A stretch of 64,000 bases of DNA. Origin: Lumbricus terrestris. Lineage: Eukaryota; Annelida; Clitellata; Crassiclitellata; Lumbricidae. Below the pieces are notes generated by a model. It was not told the DNA's origin. It did no database searches and worked only from the letters and a program-made list of their open reading frames with translations. The position numbers and the translations under genes are program-made. Positions 14,001-29,000 of the stretch are shown piece after piece (position 1 is the stretch's first letter; every line of letters begins with the position of its first letter). The stretch is from positions 20,196,012-20,260,011 of the forward strand of contig OX457038.1 in assembly GCA_949752735.1 (NCBI GenBank), written 5' to 3'.

Positions 14001-17000
14001 TCAAACATCTAGCTGGCGCTTCCTTACGGTTCCTCGACCCCCCCCTCCGTCCCACCCCTGTTGGTTAAATCTGGTGCAGCCATAGATGTAAAAAACGATG
14101 GAAACGGAATAAAAAACGGTAAAAAACGTCGTTTTTTTCGAAAAAATAAAAAACGACAAAAAAACGATAAAAAACGGAAAGGTAAATAATTTGACTTTGC
14201 TACATCTAAAACCGCATTTTAACCTTGAAAACATTCATTAGGAACCTACTACACGCAGGCTATCTCTTAAATTATGATGTTAAACGATGAAATAATGACT
14301 TTAGTTAGCTGAATTCTTGAGTGTTGGCGGAAAACATAAGGAATATCAAAGAAAAATTAAAATTAAGGAAAATAATAACCGAAAGTAAGTGAATAAATAA
14401 AGATAAAGAACAAATAAAAAACGATAAAAAACGATGGGAAAAATAAAAAACGAAAAAAACGACGTTTTTTGGGAGAGAATAAAAAACGGAAAAAAACGTT
14501 TTTTACATCTATGGGTGCAGCCACCGCTGCACGCATCAGACAATCTTTTTAAAGTGAGGACTCGTGCCAGGTCGATAAGCACGAATGTTTTGGCAAATCT
14601 AGTAACTGTTGTTGTTGTTGTCTGGGCTAATGTTGATGTTGACGCAGTTGAGTTTGTAACCATGGCTGAGTCGGTTGATGATTAGGCGCTGTAGAGGTGA
14701 GCTAAGGAAAGTTGATTGACATGTGGATCTATAATATAAACACGAATTTAGGCTTATCCTTGCCAACTGTTGTCAATTATTCATGGAGATTAATTGAACG
14801 TCTGAATTCACTTAGGCGCGTGTGGTTGGACAATGTCCAAAGCATCAGATATTCTCTTTGATGTGTCACTGCTTTTGCCAGACTCCGACCAACACGAATT
14901 GGCATAGGTTGCCAAGGGTCATGAATTGCTATGCCGCATGGCTGATGGAAATGCTGCAAAATTATATTTATCTATGCTCTTCGTTTTATTAGAATGTTAT
15001 TTGCAATTTTCCCAAGTAACCACTGCATGTGTAGGCTGCGTGACCCCTATTTGCCCTTAAATAATCGCAATGAACGCCATGCTTGCATGATTGCTTTACA
15101 GCACCATAGTATCATCGGCGTCCATGTAAATTGCAATGCTGTGCTCTTCTTTAAACGCTTATAACCTAAGTAACAATATTATATGAAGTATAGTGTCTTT
15201 GAAGAAGCGAGCGAGATGCCTCTTAAAACCGTAATGACCTGTCGACCGCAAATAACGGTTAAGTGGCGTACAACATTGAGATATTAATAGGTGGATGGAT
15301 TCAAAACAAGTACACGAATTGCTAACAAACGATGCTAAGTTGCATCAATAGCTGCTGTTGTCTATCGTCTATGGCTCTATGTGTCAATTGGGTTTTATGC
15401 GGATCTAGATGGTTGTGCATTTCCGATTATGTTGTTGCGTGCTGTCACATCCTGGTCTCCCCTATCACCCCATCCATCCACCCGCCCACCTCCTCCCCAT
15501 CCACCCGCCCACCTCCTCCCCATCCACCCGCCCACCTCCTCCCCATCCACCCGCCCACCTCCTCCCCATCCACCCGCCCACCTCCTCCCCATCCCACCCG
15601 ATTATGGCTTCCTCTGTGAAGACAGACAGTGGATGTCGGGCTGCGATTGATTTCTCGTCGGCTTGTTACGTTTCAATTTGCGGCCAAAATGGAAATTAAT
15701 TTCGTTGACGTTGGTTTGCCCTAGAATTCTGCTATTAGGTCGTCGCAGTTCGTCGTCGTCGGCTGTGGTGCTGTTAACGTCGCCATCGTCCCCTCTGACC
15801 CGTCAATCACTTCCGCCAACCCTCCACTGGTTCCACTGGGACCTCCAGTCTGACGCTCAGCTCGTTAATAACCGCGAATGACGTCGATGTATTCGGAGGA
15901 TAATATTGCGACTCTAATATATTCCGATAATAACCCGTGGCGCTTTTCGCATCGGTGCTCAAAAAACAGAATGTGCCACTATATGTCTCTCTCTCTCCAA
16001 CGCTCGGCCTCTCTGTCACACTCTGTCTGTGTGCATATAATATGCCCGCCTTAACCCATCTATGCACGCCCCACCATATCTCTGTCTGAATGTCTGTCCG
16101 ACTGACCCTATATTGTGATTAAACGAACCGCAATGTCATTTTTACATTGTCTCTACCGCCTACCATGAGTTTTTTAGTCTTTCGGTTCAAATGCATATCT
16201 ATGTGGTATGTATGTATGTATGTATGTATGTATGTATGTATGTATGTATGTATGTATGTATGTATGTATGTATGTATGTATGTATGTATGTATGTATGTA
16301 TGTATGTATGTATGTATGTATGTATGTATGTATGTATGTATGTATGTATGTATGTATGTATGTATGTATGTATGTATGTATGTATGTATGTATGTATGTA
16401 TGTATGTATGTATGTATGTATGTGTGCTTTTATATTGCATAAGTTCCTGGGGGAACTAAGTACCTCAGGGCAAAAAATAAATAAATAAATAAATAATAAT
16501 GATAATAATAATAACATTAATAATAATAATAATAATAATAAAATGCTGCTGCAGCGCGTACATCGACCAGAAGATAGACAAATATACAGAGCTGTCGTCC
16601 ACGCACCTTTCCATCCCTCTCACTTTTGAAACCCTGGGCCCGATCAACAACGACGGGCCGACCTTCCTGTCAGGTTTTGCACCATGAAGGGCGACCCACG
16701 GGAAACCACGATTTTTATTCCAACGTCTCTCGCTGACAATGCAGAGGTTTAACGCAGTTGCTTTCAGAGGCACTTTCGAAAGTCTGGAAGCAGACGAATA
16801 GGGCCATTCCGGACTGGTTTTATAGCAGTAGTTAAGAGTCTCCGATGGATGCTAAATACCTCGGGGTAAAAAGTAATAATGACAATAATGAAAGAGCCCT
16901 CTGGTCTGTCTCGTATAGACGGAAAGAGACCTGATGGCGCCACACTAATCCCCTGGGCATGCCACGGTGGTGCATACCTGCGCAGGCTGCGCGGTATCCT

Positions 17001-20000
17001 ACTTCGCTCATACAGCGAATGCGGCGGGAGCCGCTGCTGAACAAGCTGCCGTGCGAAAAATCGAAAAAAACGCGAGGCTGCCATCGTCACACCTCTTTGT
17101 GCCCATTGCCCTGGAAACACTGGGGCCCATCAACTCTGCCGGGTTTGCTTCATCCGCGAGGTTGGCCAGCGTCTCCCAGTCGTTTCAGAAAAGCCACGTG
17201 AGGGGACTTTTCTCTTCCACCGCTTTTCCATATATATATTCAGCGCTACAATACCATCGTATTTCGTGGCACGTTCACTAATGTTGCGGAGGACCAGACC
17301 TGAATTTCTAGACATTCAACAACAGCTCCATGCATATTTTTTAATACCATTGCATCCTAATTTCTATGCGCCACTTGAAAGCCAAGCGCAGGGCACCACC
17401 TTCTTCACGAGCGTTTATAAATATTGATCAACGCGGCCCCTTCAAGCTGTCTACTCAGAGGCGCTTCCCGACTACAGCGCCAACACTGCATCAGAGTTTC
17501 ACGCCGAAGCGCACAAGCAATTGCAAGTGAAAGACTTGCTCAAGGTCATACGCGGCGGCTTGAGGTGGATTCGAACCTGCAACCCTCCGCGGTTCCAAGG
17601 CACCACCACCCACCACTACACCACCACGCCCCACAGCTGCAGACAGCAGTTGGACAGAAACATAGGATCTAAGCAGCCAAAGGGATTAAGTAACAGCTAA
17701 TAAGCTAACAACTGGCCATCCTTTCCTTCGTCAGAGTAATAAGCTGTACGCTGTTCTCCTTGGCCATTTGGATCTGGAATCTTCTTCCCTTGATTGACTT
17801 TCTCACCGTCGATATATCAAGCTTAAGCGATGCAACCGCGGGTTCCGCTTATTTGATAAACCATGGTGCAAATGCAGCACGCAGTTGCGCGATCACGATC
17901 GTGAGGCCAAGAATAGCAACGGCTACTTGATTGATTGATTGATTAACAGACTGAAGCGTCAATCAATCAATCAATCAACCAGTTATTCAATCATTTAATC
18001 AACCAGTCAATCGTCAATCAATCAATCAGTTAATCAATCATTTAATCAACCAGTCAATCGTCATTCAATCACTCATCTACACAATCAACCATCAGTCATT
18101 CAATTATTCATTCACCAAATCAACATCTTAACCTATCAATCAATCAACCAGTTATTCAATCATTTAATCAACCAGTCAATCGTCAATCAATCAATCATCT
18201 ACACAATCAACCATCAGTCATTCAATTATTCATTCACCAAATCAACATCTTAACCTATCAATCAATCAATCAGTCAAGCAATCAATCAAACAATCAATCA
18301 GTTCGCTCATCTAATCCGTTTGTTCCGTTTGTTCCGTGTATTCTTTTATCCGTCAGTTCGGTCATTTTAATTGAAAGCTTCCGTTCAGTCACTCGTTTAT
18401 TCTTACATTCTCACGTCCGTAATTTAACCTGCTCGTTCGTTCTTTGGGACTGCATGGTAAACTCTGTGATTGATCTGTACAGTATATAGATGTCTCACTA
18501 TTTGCCGTCCTACATTACGGATGACGTTTCGTGGGCACAGACAATATTTAGATTATCTCTTATAATTTCACAGCTAAAGGTGATGGTGAGATTTCGCCAA
18601 GAAGGATTTCGGGATTGCCTTGCATGGTGACCACTGCAACTCTGGCGAAACGCCTATAATAGCTTTAATTTAAAAGCCTTACTTTCCTCATGATTTCTGC
18701 GTGCAAACTCCATCGAAGGATCGTTGCAACGCACTTGATACGGAGCTTTATTGCTAGTCGCTACTAGCCTACTAAGCTGCCTACATATGTGTCATCACTC
18801 ATCAACGATCAAGACTGTCTGCTCAGGAACATCCGTGCGTATTCATGCAAAAAGACGAAATAATAGGCTATTATTGCATAATGTGTATTTCTGATTTAAT
18901 TCAGTGCAACGGAATTCGAACTCTATAATACGGTTATTTGATACAAAACATGTCCACAAAATATTTAATGTCACTTCAGCATTAGACCAATCGATGGTCA
19001 CGATACGTGCGTTGCACTTTCTGTGTTTTTGCCGCATATTGGAATTACTAGGGAATGCGTCGACTATATGCAAAAGAAAAGAACTTCCATAGAACAGTGT
19101 ATTGGTGCATATGCCTGTGAGTTGCTTCAACGACAATTTCACCTGTCTGCAGTGAAATCTGAAAGACAATGGCTTGTCTATAAAAGGACGTAGATGGTCC
19201 GATCAATGAAATGAGATTCAAATGCATCGCTTAAATGAAACCAAGTATACGAGACCAGTCTGGCATCTATTTCCTCAGCTTCGAAGACAAGCATGCAGAT
19301 GAGCCAATGACAATTACGTCCAGTAACGGATTAAGAATGTGGCAGCCCTGTTCAGTAAAACGGTGGGTTGGGGGGGGGGGGGAGGCAGGCCAGCAATATC
19401 ACAACAAAAGGACGCGTAAAACGTTTTGTATTCAACGGCAGACATTTGAAGCAATGGCTGCAGGTTGTAAATAGAACTAAGTGCAGACTTTAGAAGTCAC
19501 AGATAAAAGAAGGCTCATGATGTCGTGAAGGAAACACCTTTCAATGCAAGAGCGTTTCTGCAGCAAGCTTCATACAGTTTGTCAAAGCAGTATTAGGCCT
19601 ATATACCCTACTCAGCCCCGAAAACAATAGCATAATATAGTGTTACAGGTTTTAAACTTGGAATGGTAATAATGTAAGCCTACAGTAAACGACGTGTGAG
19701 GGGAATAGCGTAAGCCTAGGCTTATTTTCTCAGTTGCACAATATGACGATTAGGCCTATTATACGGTCTGACAGATGAATTGGGCATAAGTTTGAATAAT
19801 ACAACCCGCTCAACGTTACAAACTAGCGACCGAACATATTGAACATGACTTAAGCCGACCAATGTTATGTCTGCTAATTATCTGCCAAAGGGCAGGCGCG
19901 TCGAAGGCGTCAGACAGCTTAGAACAAACTGAGTTTCAAATCAATATGATATTTATGAAAGAAATGCTTCCGACCGTGATGCAAAGAAAATAAGCCTACA

Positions 20001-23000
20001 CTGTTGTCCAGTTGAGTTGCAGAGCCTTCTGATTCGTAATGATAATGCTGTCTCAGTAAGACTTAATTATTATTCCCACATTGCCCAGTTATATATAGTA
20101 AGCATGCAGATTGCAGACACAACTGTTTTACAAATGTATGTGATGCTCACTCAGTGGCCAGTCCATGAGTAGTATTAAGCATAAAGCCACCGGTCGATGA
20201 TATGTCTGTTGCTGCATTCCAACTCATGGCCATACCAAGGCCACAGTGCATGGGTCCTGGTGCAGTGACTAGGCTACTCTCCAATTGTCACCCATCTGAC
20301 AACCCACCGGTTCACAACGCACATATATAGTCTCCTCATAACTGCGGGCCACGTGTTGCAGCACTGAGCCTCATAGCTCCTACCATAAATCGGGTAGATG
20401 TGGGGCCTACTCTTGTGCAAAAAAAGTATTCCTCTTTCAACTTTACGAATGCATTTATTATTCAATTCAATTAAATTCAATTCGCTTTTATTGCAACCAA
20501 AATACACAAAATGACGGCAAAGGCTAAAAAATACGCATGCCTTGGCTACAAAGAGGTGCCCCAAAGGAATGGACATCCAGCTGGGGAGGGTCACCCAAGT
20601 AAAAAAAATTCCCAAGGAGAATTAACCAAGATAACCGAAATGAAAAAATGAAATTAGTTGACGGATTGCAACGAATTTTAAATTGTCAAGAGCACGCAAG
20701 GAAACAAACTTAGGCTAACTATAGGCCTATACTTAAGTAAAACCTTAGCTACATGCGGTCAGGGGTACTTTAAGTAGGTTTAGTATAGCGGAAAGTAGAA
20801 AAACACGAAGTATCTTTAAAAGACCTGCAAATTACTGGATTAACGAATTGGTATTGGTATATTGGTATTGTGTTCCATACTTGGTCGCCATAAAGAATTA
20901 ACATTAAAATGTCTAATGTTAGAGTGAGTCATGACAGAGCGATTATTAGCCTGTGCAGATGAGTTCCTATAGTGAAATGCGAATGGATGTGAGAGGCGTG
21001 CTGGAGGTACCCTTGAAACACCGAAGGAAGAAGATCGTGTTCGAGTCGAAAGAAGAACTCGAAATTTGTAACCTATATCCTTTATCTGGTCTATTTTTAG
21101 GAGATGAAGGTCTCTGAAGGAAGAGCCGGTGTGTTCCCATTTACGAATACCCACAGTTAGACTATACGAACAATCTCCTTCTGTAAGATAATAAATTTAC
21201 GAAGCCTAGATTCCTAAGTCGACGCCCAAACCAGGGGGTAGATTATAGGGCATAATATAATATTCATTCTAATTGTCTTTGGTAAGCTAATAAGCAATGC
21301 GGGAAATAATGCCAATATTCTTAGCAATTTTAGCTGCAATTTTATTAATATTGAACTTTCTAGGTCAAATGTTGAGCTATAGTTAAGCCTATGCACACAT
21401 AGAAATTTCGTTGAATCAACTTGATTGATGGAAACATCGCCAATAAGCAAACAAAGATTTCACTGGGGTTCATTTTCCGGTGGGATTTAAATAAAATAAA
21501 GTTGTTGTTTTTCCAAATTAAGGTTGAGTCTATTTGCAGAGAACCAACCAGCTATGCTAGACAGCTCAACGTTCATAGTTTGAAGCAACGTCTGCCATGA
21601 ACTATTGGAGTAAAAACATGTTGGTATCATCAGCAAATCGAATTTTAAAACATTGTTGGAGAGACATTGACCAAGTCATTAATATAAGGCAGGAAGAGAA
21701 GTGATCCAGTGTTGGAGCCTTGAGGAACTGCATATTTAATCAACCCTAGCTCAGATAGGACACCATTACAGACAACATGAAATTCAATTACAGCCTTGAC
21801 CATCAGTTTAACACCAGTGATGGCACAGAGGAGTAGGTCTAATTAGCCGTCATTGCCAATCACTCATCTGAGGTGACAAATCGCTCCAGTCACCTTCGCA
21901 TAAAATGCTTACTAGCTTTCACATGCAGAACACCAACAGATTCGTTCGCATCGAAACGTGAAAGGTGACGGGACAACTTGATTGTCTACATTCCACAGGA
22001 ATAAACTTGCTTTCTCAAAGCTTCAGCGATAGATTAGTTATGCCAAAGAATGCTGCATGCATTAGCCTACAAAACGCAGACTACTTCAATGACACAGCAT
22101 CTCGAATTAGTCGCATATGTCTACATCTGCACTTTATTTCTTTGTATGCAAGAAGCGTCGCCTTTCGTTCCTCGAGGTTCACTTCGGTCCACTAATGGTT
22201 TCTTATTGCTATTCAAGTATAGGCATATATATATTATATATATAATTATATATATATATAGGTCTATATATAAATTATATATAACGACCGACGATGTGGC
22301 GTTTCTTGTCTCTCTGAAACTCACAATTATTATCATGGCTGCGTTTGCACAGAACCCGCTTGGTTTGCTTAACTCTTGTCCGTGATATTTGATTGCCGTC
22401 CTGCAGTCGTTAGAGTACACAGTTTGCCAACAAGAATGATTTGCGATTCGTCGTCAAAATGACAAGAGACTGCAGTGTTGGGCTCATCGTCCTACAGTGT
22501 CAGTACGGCATCATGAAAGCTTTCACGTAGCTGCGGTTGACTGCGGCCTGCCTGCAACCGCAACAACTACGCCTTTTATGTCGACACACGCCACCGTTTA
22601 ATTACTCCGATGAGAAACCTTGTCTTGCTCGTTTTAGTGCAGTGGTCCGTTGTTTGGTCGGTTGCTATTGAAATAGGCGCCGTCACAAGGATATAGGCCG
22701 ATTAACGCCTAAAGGCCTAATGAATTACTGTTCCTCAATGAACAATGAACTTGGCCTAATCATCGGTCGATGATCTCTACTATATAATTATTATATGGAC
22801 AGTAGACTAAAATAATGAGCAGAACATGGTGTGATGGTGTCACAAAGTATATTTACGTATACATGATTTATTCCGCGTGCCTGACCTAAATGTTAAGCCT
22901 TTTGTTCAAAGCGTGCGAACTATAACCTTAAAGATTGCATAGTATTTTATCGACCTAATTCTGGAAGCCTTTCGCTCAAATTTAGTCAATGACCTCAAAC

Positions 23001-26000
23001 CTTGTATAGACCACATGGCTTTATAGATAGTTAGATACCACATGCTACAGCGGCGCCCGCAGGCGTACGCACTTACGCAAGTGCGTACAGCAGCGTCGCC
23101 CGAAGACGTACGCACATAGGTAAGTGCGTACAGCGCGATGACCCAAAAGGTATGTTTTTGGAAAATTATAGGTTGATGACTAAAAAAAAAAGGTCATCAG
23201 TTTTTTCGGCGTCCTAACGAACATTTTTCCCTGTTCGCCCGTCCATCGAAAATTTCTGTGCGTACAAGAAAAAAATCCTGCGGGCGCCGCTGACATGCTA
23301 TAATGAAAAAAATAGTATACATATATATAGGTCTAGTGCTAGTTTGCACTTGTATGAGTAGGCTCATCTCTCGGTTGTTAAACATCAGCTAGAATCCTCA
23401 TTTTGTCTTCATTAATTTTATGGGCTTTTGTTGTCTATAACCAGGATAACCACATGCAGTGAGAAGCTCCACATCGTCAGTTGCATCTATAAATGTTTGC
23501 GTCTTAAGAATCCGTTAAAAGACTGAGGTCAACTGAGATTAAAGTCTACATCGACCAATGAATACAACTCAAACACTGAAACAAATATCGAATATACTGA
23601 TTGTCGTGACTTTAACGGTTAACCTTTTCATGTTTCATCCGTCACAATAATACATGTATGTTGTATAATGTATATTGTATATGGACACTGCAGCCGACAT
23701 GCTTCGATGATCACATGTGCGAGAGGCCGACGACTCGTTTCAACACGAAATGCAGAATGATTGCTGACCCATGCATCGAATGCTTGTTTCTAAATGACTC
23801 TGTTGTGCGTCTTTGCGAGTCTCTCTGCTTGTATGATTGACAATGATTGTGTATGTGTGTCTGTGTATGTCTGTATATATGTATGTGTCTGTGTGTGTCT
23901 GTGTGTGTCTGTGTGTGTCTGTGTCTGTCTGTCCGTGTGTACGTGTCTATGTCTGTCTGTGTGTGCGTTTGTGTCTGTGTGCGTCTGCGTTTCTGTGCGT
24001 GTCTGTGTCTGTTTGTGTCTCTGCGCGCCTGTGTGTGTCTGTTAGTGTGTATGTGTCTGTGTGTGTCTGTGTATGTGTCTGTGTGTGTCTGTGTGTCTGT
24101 GTGTCTGTGTCTGTGTGTGTCTGTGTGTCTATGCGAGACTCGCCTGATTCGGAGGCTGAATTGGCTGAAGCTCATCTGAAAGTCGCTGCATTTGTACGCT
24201 ATATCGAACGCGTCCCGTAAATGCTTCATATTTCATTGGGAAAAGCACAAAGGAAATAATGACAGCGAAACCTCTGTCGCCTTTACAGAAACAACTCCCC
24301 CCTATGATTCTCCCCCTCCTCGAAGCCACTCCCTCTTCAATGCCACTCTCCCTCCGCCTTTGACCGCATTGTCACGGCTATTTTTTATCACCGATGCTTA
24401 TCGGGAGAACGGTGTAGATTCAGACGCGGCTGGAAAGCGTTCAATTGGTCTGCGAACAGCACAACCATCAGTCAATTGCAACAAATGCTCACACATCACG
24501 CACACACACGCACACGGATCGTAGAGGATTAGCCTAAGTTACATTCAACGTTGCCTATATACATGTACTATTAGAACATTTTCATTTTAGGGTCACAGAA
24601 GACGGTATTATAGGCTTAATACCACACCTGATTTTGAGTAACCTATAGTATCCTAAATAAATGCTAGATATGAATTGCCTGTAACCTCATTAAGGTAAGG
24701 ATATTATCCACACTTATGGAGGATATTATTTTACTTTCAATGATTTTACAGTGGAGTTTAAGAAACTTTTAGCTGTGCGCACGCAATCAATAGTCTGAAC
24801 TATGACTGAAGCAAAGGACATTATTTGCGACAAGAGGCAAAAAGAAGTGTACAGGATAAGGCGAAGTTATTTAGTGAGACAGACTGATGATAAAGCGAAA
24901 AATTTCTAAAGGGATGTATGCTGGTACGAGGTAACGAGAGGCTAGAAATGTAAACTTCGGAAGGCAGATAGCAGGCAGAGCAGCGTAAAGTTGGGAAAGA
25001 TTTAAAAGATAATGCAAAGTAATGTAAAGATAATGAACACGCTCTTGTAATGTAGTTAATAGTGATGTAGCGATGAATAAAGCTGTCAGTTACAATTTTG
25101 AGAAAAGTAAGACTCTACATTTAAAATAGAGGAAACATTGGTTGGAAATATAAATGCAGGAACACTATAGCCAATCCTCAGTAAAATCAGGCAATAACGC
25201 CTGCAAGTGCATGTGGTAATAGCAGACGATACAATAATATTACATAGTTGAAATGTCAACAAAAGCAAATTAATTTCGGGGATGATATTAAACTGGTGTA
25301 GCAACGAATCTACAATAATTATAAGCTTAATATAGAATACGATTAGTTTCAGGAACGATCGACATCACAATTATAGAATAGAACACGTATACACTCGTAC
25401 ACGCGTACAGTAATAGCCCTACATGTATAATCCATGTCAACAGATTGCGGCTCGTCAATAAGAGACTAAACAGAAACGTTCATTGATTGGTTGTCCGGTG
25501 TAGAGCCAATAAAATTTTTAAACACAGTCTGTTGTTATCTTTCAATGCATCTAATTAAGCTGCGGTCATTTCAGTTGTGTGTATGCATGTCGGGAGGTCG
25601 TTATTAGTATCAAGCAGCTGCGTATTACATGAAATTTAGACATCCATAAATCTTATAGGCTGCTGATCTCCATCTATGGGACGAACCATTGCAATGTGCA
25701 CCAACACGCTCCCACATATCCACCGCAGCTGATGTTACTTCTGTCTCGAGTTGGTCATAATTAAGGCGAGGTGACTGCAGTACAGTTATGCGTGTTACTT
25801 TGAACCTACATCACTTCACCTCATCAAGGTCTGACCACATGTAACATTCCAGTTCTTTATACTTGCCCGCAAATCATGAATGTACGTATACCTGCAGGCC
25901 ATAAACTCTTGTAAAGCGGATTCTAGGAAGCCCTCAAAAGCGACAGTTTAGTGCATCTCTCTGCTCTTCCATATTAACCCCCGATGGTCAGATACCATGT

Positions 26001-29000
26001 GAGCCTGTTCCATCTGATGAGACCTAACATGACAACGCATTAAGCTGCAGGCGGTGAATGGTGGAGCAGAGGTTTGTATACACACCAGACATCTATGAGC
26101 TATAGACAAGAAGTGCAAGTGGCCGACAGAGTCAACTGTTGAACAGCTTTCAGGATATTAGTGAATTTTCCAACATTACAATGTGACTTTTGATTTGTTT
26201 GTATATGCGCACTTTTTTTATAGCGGCCCTTCAAGCTCTCTACTCAGAGGCGCTCCCGACTGCAGAGCGGACACTGCAACGGAGTTTCACGCCGAAGCGC
26301 TGAACAATCGCGAGTGAAGGACTTGTCCAAGGTCCCTACGCGGCGACTTGAGGTGGATTCGAACCTCGAACCTTCCGGCTTCAAGGCAACAACGCCACCA
26401 CTACACCATCGCGCCCCACGATCTGACCATCGGGAGTTAATATGGAAGAGCAGAGAGATGCACTAAACTGTCGCTTTTGAGGGCTTCCTAGAATCCGCTT
26501 TACAAGAGTTTATGGCCTGCAGGTATGCATACATTCATGAGATTATACAACTGAACCGAACACTGCTTCAAACGACCACCCCCACCCCTCCACACCCTCA
26601 CCCCTACTCACTCAGTGCTGGACAAGAACTGCATTGATCGGGACAGGAAGCAGTGTTGCAAATCATAATCATTCATTCATGCATTCGGATATTTATATAA
26701 CGCCCCGTCAGGAAAAAACTACTCAGAGGCGCTCCCGACTCATGAACTCGTATAACAACTTCTAAAGAGTGGGTCGTGAGCTGAGTCACGAATGCTGGAG
26801 CTCTGCTGCAGACGCGACATCTTGCAATGCGCCACTCAAGTGACATCCGGCGATTTATCCGTAGATGTCAACTATTCTTACACGTCTTTCCCTGCATGCA
26901 CTGTGCCGTCGTCTGTGCAGGTCTCATTGCATTGACAGAGGCTGCAGCAGGGGCTTAGAGGAAATCTTCAACTGGGATTAGGCTGACGACAGTGATATCT
27001 TTCGGCGAAAAGACCAGACTGCATGGCATGGCAGACGCGGTGACAGATTGATTAAAAGTCGATAAAGTCGCAATTTCTTAAAAGAAGCCAACACTCGTCT
27101 GCTATACATGCGATTGCTTTTCGTCATGCAAGCAGACGTTTATTTTGTCGGATCATGAGGACGATCTTTGCATGCTTGATTTTCTACCAGATGTTTCAGT
27201 GTATATAATATTATGTACGATAAATGTCGTCTATCGTCCAATGCCGCAGTGGCTCTCGTCCAACTCGCGTTTGATGTTCATTTCGATGGGTTTCGATGAC
27301 TGTAATTCTACTCTTTCAGGTCGGACAAAGTCTCTAATTTTACCGGTTCCAATTCACCCTTGAATTTGCTAAAGTTGTTCTGTCCTCTTGTCGCTGCAAC
27401 CTCTCCCCGATGCATACCGTATCTCGAAATTCGTGTTCGACATATGTACTGGCATCTTATCACCAGCTCGACCCGTACCTTCTTTGGACTACTCTCAAGG
27501 ATGACCCTTTTGATTCAACGCAACGCTGATGCCTCGCGCTTGGTTTTTCGAGGGGCGCTTTAGAAGTTTGGAGAATACGATTATGATTACGATTACGAAT
27601 ACGAATACAATTACGATTACGATTACGAATACGATTACGAATACGAATACAATTACGAATACGGTTACGATTACGAATACGATTACGAATACGATTGCCA
27701 GACGCATATATAATTTACGATTATTCTGCTGCATGAAGGACTTGATTTGTCGGCGTCGCATGGAGTGAAGCGCCCACTGTATCGCTCTCGTCTCCTCTTA
27801 TTGCATGCATGCCTGTTGACAGCGCGCTTCTGCACATCACATCTGCCTTTTTTTCATTCATTAGTTGATTTAAAAACTTGAACCGGTTTCGAGAAGCATA
27901 CTCAGAGGCGCTCCCAGCCCCGCCAACGCGATACAAATTAGGTTTGAGCAACTTGTAAAGCATGCTGCATACGCTACACGGCATTGTTTGTATTCAAGAG
28001 GCGCATCTCCAGCGGAAGTCCAATGCATTGCAAGTGGATAGGCCAACCATGCAGCGAGAATGCGCGACTCTGCATAATTGACGTTCTAGCGCGAAGAACC
28101 AGACATCCTCCACCACCAACACCAGAAGAAAGAAGGACTTGATGGCTGGTTGTGTCTGCGATCGGACGACAGACCTGCTCTAAACACAGGTACACGCCGG
28201 GACGCAGCCACCCCACCAGCTCAACATGCATCCTATAGGCTATAACCTATAGGAGGTATACACGCTGCGTGACTGGAAGCTAATGCGGCGTGTCACGCGA
28301 AGCAATTCAAAGACTTTTGTTTTGTTTTGCTTCCATTTGCAGACGAATTCCAACGCGACTACATTTGACTGTGTTCAGCATACGTTTGAAACAACAATAG
28401 CACACACTTGTTTCTAATAATTCATTAGCTAAAGATGCACAGCGCTGTTCACAGAACTTTGGAAGTTGCTGAATGACTTACTCTCATATAACGGTCTAGC
28501 CTGTTATATATATTACTAGCTGATCTACCCGGCGTTGCCCGGGAAATTTCGATTTTTAGTTCACAGCCACGCCTGACCCCGCTCCCACGCTGCCCTTCTC
28601 ACCTCGTCTTACATCGGCCCCAACCCGGTCCCACTCTGGTCGCCATTCCCACCTCGCCTTTTTCATCGGCACCACCCGGTCCAACCACTTTGAGTGCCCA
28701 GCGTTGCCCGTGACATTTAGGTTTTCGGTCCAACCCATCTCACACCCATCCATGTTTGCGCTATAGTCAGCATTTTTGCGAAACCGCGTGTCAAAAGATC
28801 TGCCCTCGTCGAAAAATGAGGTTAAAAATCTATTGGTTTGTTAAAAACCGATCGGCGAAAACTATTGCGTCTTAAATAGGCTAGTGATACATATACGGTA
28901 TAGATATTAATTAACGGCACAAAGCGCCATAATTTTGAAATCCGCCGTGACGTCATTAATGTACTGGTTTCAATCATCAATATATCATCGATGGTTTCAA

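Noticed and set aside
16119..16517. THIH/MYVC repeat proteins, also at 32.8-33.2, 36.9-37.3 and 56.2-56.9 kb
   Set aside because: A tetranucleotide repeat of 12-base coding period stays open in all frames; no gene evidence.
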